A DNA stretch of 11,365 nt from DASRHK01 sp035650495 (GTDB lineage: Bacteria; Pseudomonadota; Gammaproteobacteria; Nevskiales; Nevskiaceae): positions 1 to 11,365 of the forward strand of contig DASRHK010000159.1 of assembly GCA_035650495.1 (NCBI GenBank), read 5' to 3'. The notes under the pieces were generated by a model. That model was not told the DNA's origin, did no database searches, and worked only from the letters and a program-made list of their open reading frames with translations. The position numbers and the translations under genes are program-made. This document shows positions 5,692 to 11,365 of this stretch, piece after piece (the stretch's first letter is position 1; each line of letters opens with the position of its first letter).

Positions 5692-5724
5692 TTGAGGACC
5701 GGCGCGAATGATCTTCTATCATTC
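5692..5724 (+). promoter_or_regulatory. DUF815 promoter with overlapping 7-bp inverted repeat
   Basis: TTGAGG (5692-5697) and TATCAT (5717-5722) form a possible promoter with a long 19-bp spacer. The -10 ends 8 nt before ATG 5731. A perfect inverted repeat, GAATGAT (5706-5712) and ATCATTC (5718-5724) with a 5-bp centre, covers the -10. It lies in the 60-bp divergent spacer shared with the phosphoesterase gene, so a bound protein could affect both. Function is inferred. Confidence 0.45.
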
Positions 5725-5730
5725 TCGCCC

Positions 5731-6525
5731 ATGACGCGTGAAGCTCGCATGAAAGCAAAGGCCAAGCGGCCGAAAACCCTCGCCTTTCGCTGGCGCGCCG
5801 GCAAGCTGTCGCCGATCGCGGTGGCGCAGCAGCCACGGCTCGACGACCTGCTCGGCGTCGAGCGCCAGAAAGCGCTGCTCCTGCAGAACACCGCGCAATT
5901 CGTCGAGCATCGTCCGGCCAATCACGCATTGCTCACCGGCGCGCGCGGCACCGGCAAGTCGACGCTGGTGAAGGCGCTGCTCGGCGCATTCGCCGATCGC
6001 GGCTTGCGGCTCGTCGAGGTGCATCCGCAGGATCTCGTCGACCTGCCGCTGATCTTCGCGCCGCTGCGCGATCGGCCGGAGCGCTTCGTGCTCTACGTCG
6101 ACGATTTCTCCGTCGCCGCGAACGATCCCGCGCTGGTTGCGCTGAAGACCGCGCTCGACGGCGGCATCGAGGAGCCGCCGGAGAACCTGCTGATCTACGC
6201 GACCAGCAATCGCCGCCATCTCATCCCGGAATTGCACCGCGAGAACGACGAGTACCACTGGATCGACGACGAGCTGCATCCCGGCGAGAGCACCGAGGAG
6301 AAGATCTCGCTGTCGGAACGTTTCGGTCTCTGGCTGTCATTCCCCGCATTCAACCAGGAGCAGTACCTCGCGATCGCCCGGCATCACCTCGCGAGACTCG
6401 GCTCGAGCGCGTGGAGCGAGACGATCGAGAAGGAAGCGCTGCGCTGGGCGCTGCAGCGCGCATCGCGATCCGGTCGCGTCGCGCAGCAGTTCGCGCGGGA
6501 TTACGTCGGGCGCAATCGGAAGTAG
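5731..6525 (+). CDS. AAA+ ATPase of the DUF815 family, 264 aa
   Basis: Cytoplasmic P-loop ATPase of unknown cellular task (DUF815/COG2607-type). Visible motifs: Walker A GARGTGKST (70-78), Walker B FVLYVDDFS (119-127, acidic pair D124-D125), sensor-1-like ATSNRRHL (157-164, N160), the conserved LSERFGLWLSF (194-204, with R197 as possible arginine finger) and a C-terminal SGRVAQQFARDY (247-258) resembling sensor 2. The N-terminus through GVERQK (42-47) corresponds to the usual start of the AAA module. The open frame extends far upstream, antisense to the phosphoesterase gene, but homology begins only near 5731. Two in-frame ATGs, 5731 and 5749, are candidates. Neither has a Shine-Dalgarno, and 5731 lies 8 nt below a TATCAT, so the mRNA may be leaderless. 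The gene ends 5 nt from the oppositely oriented small secreted protein gene. Confidence 0.9.
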   Translation: MTREARMKAKAKRPKTLAFRWRAGKLSPIAVAQQPRLDDLLGVERQKALLLQNTAQFVEHRPANHALLTGARGTGKSTLVKALLGAFADRGLRLVEVHPQDLVDLPLIFAPLRDRPERFVLYVDDFSVAANDPALVALKTALDGGIEEPPENLLIYATSNRRHLIPELHRENDEYHWIDDELHPGESTEEKISLSERFGLWLSFPAFNQEQYLAIARHHLARLGSSAWSETIEKEALRWALQRASRSGRVAQQFARDYVGRNRK

Positions 6526-6530
6526 GCCGA

Positions 6531-7004
6531 CTACTCCTCAGAATCGCTCTCGCACTCGCCGGTCAGCTTGAGCTTCTGGATCTCGTCGCGGTGCGCGCGG
6601 TAGAACGCGACCTGCGCATCGGTCAATCCCTTGAGCTTCGACTGGTCCGCATGCGCCTCGACGACGGCGCCTGCACCCATCAACACGATCGGCATCAGCA
6701 CGACGTCCTGCGGCTCGAGCCCCGCAGGCTTCAGGTAGCTCTTGTAGACCTTGGTCCCGTCGACTCTCTGGATCACCTGCCCGAAGGTTTCGCCGGGCTT
6801 CATCGCGTCCGACTGCTCGCGCAGCGCCGGATCGCTCTTGCACGCGGCGTCCATCTTCGCGACCGCGCCTGCGTAGCGATGCAGCTTGTCCATCGACAGC
6901 GTGTAGCCCGACAAGAGCTTCTCGTCGGCGGCCGACATTTCCTGCTTCGCTTGCGCAGCCATCGAAGCGACGAGGCACAGCAGCAGCATTACTCGGGAAG
7001 TCAT
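6531..7004 (-). CDS. Secreted protein of unknown function, 157 aa
   Basis: I do not recognise the family. The N-terminus is a standard signal peptide (MTSRVMLLLCLVASMAAQA, cleavage likely after residue 19). The mature 138 residues are largely helical and charged. A central hydrophobic stretch (VVLMPIVLMGAGAVVEA, about 101-117) is too interrupted to be a confident membrane span. The motif LTDAQVAFYRAHRDEIQKL occupies 128-146, and the C-terminus is very acidic (ESDSEE). Two cysteines in the mature part (C55, C151) could form one disulfide. ATG 7004 is supported by GGAGGAG 7 nt upstream and by the signal peptide; the open frame runs further upstream to 7226 but into the neighbouring divergent gene. 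The gene is convergent with DUF815 (5-nt gap) and divergent from the DUF1302 gene. The periplasmic location is inferred from the signal peptide. Confidence 0.75.
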   Translation of the reverse strand: MTSRVMLLLCLVASMAAQAKQEMSAADEKLLSGYTLSMDKLHRYAGAVAKMDAACKSDPALREQSDAMKPGETFGQVIQRVDGTKVYKSYLKPAGLEPQDVVLMPIVLMGAGAVVEAHADQSKLKGLTDAQVAFYRAHRDEIQKLKLTGECESDSEE

Positions 7005-7030
7005 TGGCGTTCTCCTCCATTCACGGAAGC

Positions 7031-7069
7031 ATTGTAGGACCTCGCGCGCGCGATTCGGGCTAGAATCGC
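7031..7069. promoter_or_regulatory. Divergent -10 elements between the secreted protein and DUF1302 genes, with 7-bp inverted repeat
   Basis: Minus strand: TACAAT (7036-7031), 26 nt before ATG 7004. Plus strand: TAGAAT (7061-7066), 99 nt before ATG 7166. Neither has a good -35 at 16-18 bp. The plus -10 lies within a perfect inverted repeat, GCGATTC (7050-7056) and GAATCGC (7063-7069), with a 6-bp centre, preceded by an alternating CG run (7043-7052). A regulator bound here could serve both genes. This reading is tentative. Confidence 0.35.
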
Positions 7070-7165
7070 CGGCCTGCGGGGAGCAATCGCCGGGCGTGGC
7101 CGGAGAGCTACGGCGAAGAACAGGGAAGCGAACCGGCCGGGGCTGTACCAGAAGAGGAACAAGGA

Positions 7166-9688
7166 ATGCTGCCTCCATCCCTGCGCGGCCGCGTCGCGAC
7201 GTCGCTCGCGCTCGCAGCGCTCGCACTCCCGTCGTCGAGCTTCGCGATCACCATCGACATCGGCGACGGCGCCGTCACCGGCGCGCTGAACTCCACCGTC
7301 ACGCTCGGCGCTGCGTGGCGCATGCAAGGCCGCGATCAGGACCTGATCGGCAAGGCCAATCTCAATCCCGATGTCTGCTACGGACATCAGTCCTGCCAGG
7401 GCGTGTTCCGCGATCAGATCGAGCCCGCGCAGACGCTGGTGCACGCACCGGGGCAGTTCTCCGTCAACAACGACGACGGCGATCTCAACTACGACAAGCA
7501 CCACCTGGTCCAGGCAGTCGCCAAGCTCACGCAGGACGTGACGCTGTCGTGGCACGACTTCGGTTTGTTCGCGCGCTGGATGTATTTCTACGACGCCGAG
7601 AACAACGACTTCACCGAATACCATCCCAATCGCATCACCAGCGGCAACTACCAGAACGTCGGCATCGGCCCGAACGATCGCAGCTTCGTCAACACGGCGG
7701 ATCCGGTCACGTCGCAAGTGCTGCGTGCGGTGTACTTCCCGGGCCAGCGCATCTACGGTCCCGGCGGCGTCGTGCGCAACAAGCGCACCGACGGCCAGAC
7801 GCTCCAGCAGATCGGCACCAACTTCCAGATGCTCGACGCGGTGCTCTCGGGCAAGTTCCCGCTGCCCGGCGATCACACGCTGACGGTGAAGATCGGCCGA
7901 CAGACCGTGAGCTGGGGCGAATCGACGCTGCTCGTGATCAACAGCCTGAACCAGGCGAATCCGGTCAACGCGAACAATCTCTATCGCGTGGGCTATCAGC
8001 TCGAGGAAGTGTTCACGCCGGTGAACATGGCGTTCGCGTCGTTCGAGCCGTTCACCAACGCGACCATCCAGGGCTTCTACCAGTTCGAGTGGGAGCCGCT
8101 GCAGACGCCGACGCCGGGCTCGTACTTCTCGTTCATCGACGTCGGCACCGACAACGTCGGCAAGACCGTCTCGGTCTCCTTCGGCGGCAACGCGGAGGAT
8201 CCGGAGAGCTACGGCCATCCGCAGGAGAATCCGCTCGCGCTGATCACGCCGACGACGCTGACCATCGAGCGGCTGCCCGATCACAACGCGCGCAACAGCG
8301 GCCAGTACGGCGTGAACTTCAGCTACTACTTCGAGAACCTGGGCAACGGCACCCAGATGGGCCTGTACTTCATGAACTACCATTCGAAGCTGCCGTACGC
8401 GAGCTTCTACGCGACGCACGCGTCGTGCGCGCGGCGCGAAGGCAACTCGATGGGCATCGACGCCACGAACTCGCTGCAGTGGCTGCTCGTCTGCAACGAC
8501 ATGCCGCTCAATCGCGAGCTCACGCTCGGCGATCCGCGCGCGGCGACCAGCGACAACGTGCCGCTCGACACCGCGAAGCTGCAGCTCGAGTATCCGGAAG
8601 ACATCAAGCTCTACGGCTGGGCGTTCAACACGACGATCGGCGATTTCTCGTTCCAGGGCGAAGTCGCCTATCGCCCGCGCTCGCCGCTGCAGGTCGACAC
8701 CGAAGACCTCGCGTTCGCCGCGTTCGGCCCGACGCTCACGCGCTGCCACGAGCAGAGCCTGGGCTGCAGCGGATCGAGCGACGGCTCGATCGGCATCGAT
8801 GGCCGCACGCACGGCAACAGCAATTTCGTCGACGGCGCGGGCAACAATCCGTATCCCGATACGTTCGACGCCGGCGTGCCGACCACCGCGCTGCTCGGCA
8901 TCCCGGGGCTCACCCTTCCCGGCAATCTGCCGAGCGCGCTGGTGCTCGGCCACATTCCCGGCTCGGCACGCGCGTTCCCGAATTTCATCATCCCGTATCG
9001 CGGCGGGCAGATCGGCGAGAACGCGCCGTGCTACGCGCAAGGTGATCCGAATTTCCATCCGTACAACGCCCAGAGCCCCTGCTACATCCGCGGCTGGGAA
9101 TATTTCCAGACGCTGCAGTACAACCTCGGCGCGACCTACATCCTCGGCGCGTCCGACAATCCGTTCGGCGCCGATCAGCTGATCATGGTCGGCGAGCTCG
9201 GCGCGACGCATGTGCTCGATCTGCCGTCGTGGGACGTGCTGCAGATCGAAGCGCCCGGCACAACGACGCACGCGAGCGCCGGCGCCGACGGCAGCGGCGC
9301 GGACGGCGGACAGCGCGCGTGCTCGACCAATCCGTCGTGCAGCATTGGACCCGACGGCTTGCGCTTCAATCCGACGCAGCAGAAAGGCGGCTGGGCGGAG
9401 TCGTTCGCATGGGGCTATCGGCTGATCTTCCAGTTCAAGTACGAGAGCGTGCTGCCCGGCATCAGCCTGATGCCGCAGCTCATCTGGATGCACGACGTGA
9501 AGGGCACCGCGCCGGGCCCGGCGGAGAACTTCGACGAAGGCCGCAAGAATCTGCTGGCGACGATCGAGACGCGCTACAAGGAATCGCTGTCGTTCACGGT
9601 CGGCTACGGCTGGTGGACCGGCGGCGGCAATGCCGATCTCTACAGCGATCGCGACTTCGCGCAGGTGTTCGTCAAGTATCAGTTCTGA
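7166..9688 (+). CDS. DUF1302-family outer-membrane protein, 840 aa
   Basis: Predicted beta-barrel protein of the outer membrane. A signal peptide (about residues 1-27, ending SSSFA) precedes a mature start ITIDIGDGAVTGALNSTVT typical of DUF1302 proteins. The conserved GRQTVSWGESTLL (244-256) is a strong family marker. The rest alternates aromatic-rich strands with long polar loops and ends in VFVKYQF, a C-terminal phenylalanine as expected for BAM-dependent insertion. Family members usually sit beside a DUF1329 gene and are linked to sterol, hydrocarbon or ester metabolism; no such partner is visible here, so the substrate is unknown. At 840 residues it is on the long side, with enlarged loops around 520-640 and 695-745. 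All ten cysteines fall in five close pairs: C71/C77, C421/C443, C527/C534, C622/C639, C719/C725. ATG 7166 has AAGAGGA 7 nt upstream. A hairpin cluster follows the stop. Confidence 0.9.
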   Translation: MLPPSLRGRVATSLALAALALPSSSFAITIDIGDGAVTGALNSTVTLGAAWRMQGRDQDLIGKANLNPDVCYGHQSCQGVFRDQIEPAQTLVHAPGQFSVNNDDGDLNYDKHHLVQAVAKLTQDVTLSWHDFGLFARWMYFYDAENNDFTEYHPNRITSGNYQNVGIGPNDRSFVNTADPVTSQVLRAVYFPGQRIYGPGGVVRNKRTDGQTLQQIGTNFQMLDAVLSGKFPLPGDHTLTVKIGRQTVSWGESTLLVINSLNQANPVNANNLYRVGYQLEEVFTPVNMAFASFEPFTNATIQGFYQFEWEPLQTPTPGSYFSFIDVGTDNVGKTVSVSFGGNAEDPESYGHPQENPLALITPTTLTIERLPDHNARNSGQYGVNFSYYFENLGNGTQMGLYFMNYHSKLPYASFYATHASCARREGNSMGIDATNSLQWLLVCNDMPLNRELTLGDPRAATSDNVPLDTAKLQLEYPEDIKLYGWAFNTTIGDFSFQGEVAYRPRSPLQVDTEDLAFAAFGPTLTRCHEQSLGCSGSSDGSIGIDGRTHGNSNFVDGAGNNPYPDTFDAGVPTTALLGIPGLTLPGNLPSALVLGHIPGSARAFPNFIIPYRGGQIGENAPCYAQGDPNFHPYNAQSPCYIRGWEYFQTLQYNLGATYILGASDNPFGADQLIMVGELGATHVLDLPSWDVLQIEAPGTTTHASAGADGSGADGGQRACSTNPSCSIGPDGLRFNPTQQKGGWAESFAWGYRLIFQFKYESVLPGISLMPQLIWMHDVKGTAPGPAENFDEGRKNLLATIETRYKESLSFTVGYGWWTGGGNADLYSDRDFAQVFVKYQF

Positions 9689-9696
9689 GCCGCAAG

Positions 9697-9747
9697 CGGA
9701 CAGCTCCGATGTCCGTGAAGTGTCCGCGCGCTGAGCGCGGACACTTC
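9697..9747 (+). terminator. Hairpin cluster after DUF1302 gene built on TGTCCG/CGGACA
   Basis: Hairpin 1: CGGACA (9697-9702) with TGTCCG (9710-9715), 7-nt loop. Hairpin 2: positions 9717-9729 pair perfectly over 13 bp with 9735-9747 around the loop GCTGA, and include a second TGTCCG/CGGACA pair. There is no T-run after either, so termination would have to be Rho-assisted, or the element is an RNA-stabilising 3' end or a dispersed palindromic repeat. The four hexamers can also pair in alternative ways. The structure is certain; the role is inferred. Confidence 0.55.
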
Positions 9748-9790
9748 GGCTTCCGGTGACACCACCGAAGCAAACCCTCGTCGCAGCATT

Positions 9791-9808
9791 GACTTGGACG
9801 GGCAAGTC
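9791..9808. repeat. 6-bp inverted repeat GACTTG-N6-CAAGTC
   Basis: GACTTG (9791-9796) and CAAGTC (9803-9808) are perfect complements around GACGGG, the same 6-nt centre as in the inverted repeat at 2790-2807. It lies mid-spacer, about 115 nt before the next gene. It could be an operator; no other support. Confidence 0.3.
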
Positions 9809-9874
9809 GGCGCGCCCCGACGATTGGCAAGCTCGTTGCAGTCCCCGTGACGGGACGGCCCGCCATCGGGGGCA

Positions 9875-9921
9875 TAGAATGGGCTTCAGGGATTCATCGC
9901 AGCGATTTCCGGGGGGAAATC
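9875..9921 (+). promoter_or_regulatory. Putative -10 and hairpin covering the ribosome binding site of the metzincin lipoprotein gene
   Basis: TAGAAT (9875-9880) is a possible -10; the -35 position (GGGACG, 9852-9857) is weak. The ribosome site is the G-run GGGGGGA (9911-9917). GATTTCC (9904-9910) pairs perfectly with GGAAATC (9915-9921), leaving GGGG as the loop and ending 2 nt before ATG 9924. The hairpin therefore holds part of the ribosome site in its stem and loop. A translational control role is inferred. Confidence 0.45.
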
Positions 9922-9923
9922 CA

Positions 9924-11365
9924 ATGAGCTTCCATCCGTACACGCGCAGCGCGCGTGCGCGACACGCTTGCGCGCTCGCGGCGGCGACGTGTCTTGCTTC
10001 CCTGCTGTCCGGCTGCGGCAACAGCGAGATGGCGGCTGTCCCGTCCACGCATCGCGCGGGCGGCGGCAGCCTCGAGCTGCTGTCGGCGCCGGTCTCGCTG
10101 CAAGGCGTGAGCGTCGCCGACAGCGTGGTGTCGATGGACGTTGCGGTCGACGTCGTCGTCGTCGGCTTTCCGCGCGAGACCGCGCAGCAGCTCGCGGATG
10201 CGCTGACGCCCGACTCGATGCTGCAGGTCCCGTACTCCGATCCGCGCACCTTGAGCACCGGCACGTTCGCGCCGGGATGGTTCGCGCCGCGTGCGATCTA
10301 TCGCGTCACCTACGCGCCGCAGTCGCTCGCGGACGCTTATCACGATGCGTTGCAAGTCGGCGCTGACGGCAAGCACTCCGACGGCAACGCGGCCGAGGCC
10401 TGGCTGACGCAGGCGCTGGCGGACGCGGGATTCATCGCCGATCCGGCGAGGCCGGCGGTCGTGCTCCTGCATCAGGGAAATGCGAGCCCGGGCTATGCCT
10501 ACGATTACGGCAATGGCTGGCTCGCACCGGTGCGCGTGCTCGGCGCCGGCAATCTCATCGTCATGGACTTGAGCGCGGAAGCCGATCCCTTCGTCGGCAC
10601 CGGCCAGCCTTACGGCGCACCGCTCGCGCTCGAGGATCCCAGTGTCGTGGACGCGCTTCGCGCCGGCGCGCGCGATGCAGCCGCATTCCGTCTGATGCAG
10701 GGAACGCTCTACGTTCCGAGCATGAAGCCGTGCCATGCCCTCACCGTTCTCGCGGCCAAGCGTATGACTGCGACCGACGGCGCGCCGGGCTATCCGGTCG
10801 ACGCGGCACAACTCGAGCGCACTTTTGCGGCGCTGACCGGCGATCCGGTTTTCGTCGACGTCAAGGAGATCACCTTGCCGATCGACGACCCGGCGCTGGA
10901 TGCGTTCACGCGGCTGATCAGCGACGGTGTTCCCGTGAATGGCACGCCGGCGCGGCCGGATCAGGTCGCGCGCGAGTGGATCGAGCGCAACTGGGCGAGC
11001 TACCACGTGCCGCACGAGGGCTGCGAGGAATATCTCACGCTCGCGCTTTCCGGCGACGCGGCCGACGTGCAAGGACGCGGCACCGCCGAGTTCGACGACG
11101 GCGGCGGCCATCGCTTCGCGTACACGATGGTGACCAATGCGTGCGCGCTCGAGGAGCAGTTGGGAGTGGACGTCCTCGGCGGCTGCGGCAGCCGCGTCGG
11201 CGTCGACGAATATCGCGTGCCCAACGCGCTCATCACCCACGAGTCGGGGCATCTATTCGGCCTGCGCCATCCGCACGACATCGAGTTTCCCGGCGGCGGC
11301 GGGCGACAGAACATGACGTTCTCCTCGCTCGCGACGTCGATGAGCTACGAGGAAGACGATCGGAT
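9924..11365 (+). CDS. Lipoprotein with metzincin-type zinc protease signature, first 480 residues, cut by window edge
   Basis: Predicted exported, lipid-anchored metalloprotease. The N-terminus has a basic start, a hydrophobic segment and the lipobox LSGC with C31, followed by a polar tether. Residues about 50-420 are a large region I do not recognise; it includes a strand-like VSMDVAVDVVVVGF (69-82) and scattered cysteines. The catalytic signature HESGHLFGLRH (439-449) is the metzincin zinc motif HExxHxxGxxH (ligands H439, H443, H449; base E440). SMSYEED follows, with M473 as the expected Met-turn, 24 residues after the third histidine. A signature plus Met-turn is good evidence for a metzincin, but the exact family cannot be named. 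The start ATG 9924 follows a G-rich ribosome site at 9911-9917 and fits the lipobox distance. The reading frame is open to the edge, so the end of the catalytic domain and any C-terminal domains are missing. No functional link to the preceding DUF1302 gene is evident. Confidence 0.8.
   Translation, partial: MSFHPYTRSARARHACALAAATCLASLLSGCGNSEMAAVPSTHRAGGGSLELLSAPVSLQGVSVADSVVSMDVAVDVVVVGFPRETAQQLADALTPDSMLQVPYSDPRTLSTGTFAPGWFAPRAIYRVTYAPQSLADAYHDALQVGADGKHSDGNAAEAWLTQALADAGFIADPARPAVVLLHQGNASPGYAYDYGNGWLAPVRVLGAGNLIVMDLSAEADPFVGTGQPYGAPLALEDPSVVDALRAGARDAAAFRLMQGTLYVPSMKPCHALTVLAAKRMTATDGAPGYPVDAAQLERTFAALTGDPVFVDVKEITLPIDDPALDAFTRLISDGVPVNGTPARPDQVAREWIERNWASYHVPHEGCEEYLTLALSGDAADVQGRGTAEFDDGGGHRFAYTMVTNACALEEQLGVDVLGGCGSRVGVDEYRVPNALITHESGHLFGLRHPHDIEFPGGGGRQNMTFSSLATSMSYEEDDR

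Noticed and set aside
4405..5730. Long upstream extension of the DUF815 open frame
   Set aside because: It lies antisense to the phosphoesterase gene, lacks recognisable sequence, and the ATPase homology begins only after 5731.
6521..6535. AGTAG-N5-CTACT inverted repeat between the convergent DUF815 and secreted-protein stops
   Set aside because: Only 5 bp with no T-run. It is largely explained by two facing TAG stop codons, too weak to call a terminator.
7098..7138. GGCCGG/CCGGCC pairing in the DUF1302 leader
   Set aside because: The 29-nt loop and short self-complementary GC hexamers are easily expected by chance in GC-rich DNA.
7005..7226. 74-residue N-terminal extension of the 157-aa secreted protein
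   Set aside because: It would place an Arg/Pro-rich stretch before a good signal peptide, and a strong Shine-Dalgarno precedes ATG 7004.
9789..9794. TTGACT as a -35 for the metzincin gene
   Set aside because: No -10-like hexamer lies 16-18 bp downstream; the sequence there is GC-rich.
7001..10264. 1087-codon open frame on the minus strand, antisense to the DUF1302 gene
   Set aside because: The plus strand carries a signal peptide, the DUF1302 motifs and a C-terminal Phe. The antisense frame is rich in Arg/Val/Ala without motifs, as expected when GC-rich codons suppress stops.
9894..11252. 452-codon antisense frame over the metzincin gene
   Set aside because: The plus strand has a lipobox, HExxHxxGxxH and a Met-turn. 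The antisense frame is low-complexity Arg/Ala/Val.

Overview
The window is GC-rich proteobacterial DNA. The gene set (EttA-type ABC-F ATPase, DUF4124, DUF1302, DUF815, threonine dehydratase) and the strong GC bias at third codon positions suggest a betaproteobacterium or a close gammaproteobacterial relative. This is inferred from family membership only, because there is no rRNA or other phylogenetic marker. No tRNA, rRNA, CRISPR array, insertion sequence or integrase is visible.

Layout. Positions 1-993 (minus strand) carry a threonine dehydratase running off the left edge, preceded by a small secreted DUF4124 protein. Divergent from these, ettA (1108-2772, plus) encodes a ribosome-associated translation factor. 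It is followed by a secreted, charged, internally repeated protein (2893-3501) with a clear intrinsic terminator. Next comes a compact two-gene unit (3606-4471): a winged-helix regulator and a nucleotidyltransferase-fold protein overlapping by 4 nt. Its promoter carries two copies of a 15-bp inverted repeat and looks like an autoregulated toxin-antitoxin-type module. Tail-to-tail with it is a lipoprotein phosphoesterase (4474-5670, minus), which is divergent from a DUF815 AAA+ ATPase (5731-6525, plus). A small secreted protein of unknown role (6531-7004, minus) is divergent from a large DUF1302 outer-membrane protein (7166-9688, plus). After a hairpin-rich spacer, a lipoprotein with a metzincin-type zinc-protease signature (9924 to the right edge, plus) is cut off just after its Met-turn.

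How the genes relate. Most are single transcription units with divergent or convergent neighbours. Only the winged-helix/nucleotidyltransferase pair is convincingly co-translated. Six of the ten proteins carry export signals (two of them lipoproteins), so much of the window serves the cell envelope.

The points most worth attention are the doubled operator of the winged-helix/nucleotidyltransferase pair, the unassigned metzincin lipoprotein with a hairpin over its ribosome binding site, the five cysteine pairs of the DUF1302 protein, two promoters placed so close to ATG that the transcripts may be leaderless, and the TGTCCG hairpin cluster after the DUF1302 gene. No stretch longer than 300 bases lacks a gene. 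The longest spacer, 9689-9923, holds several hairpins but no coding sequence I can support.
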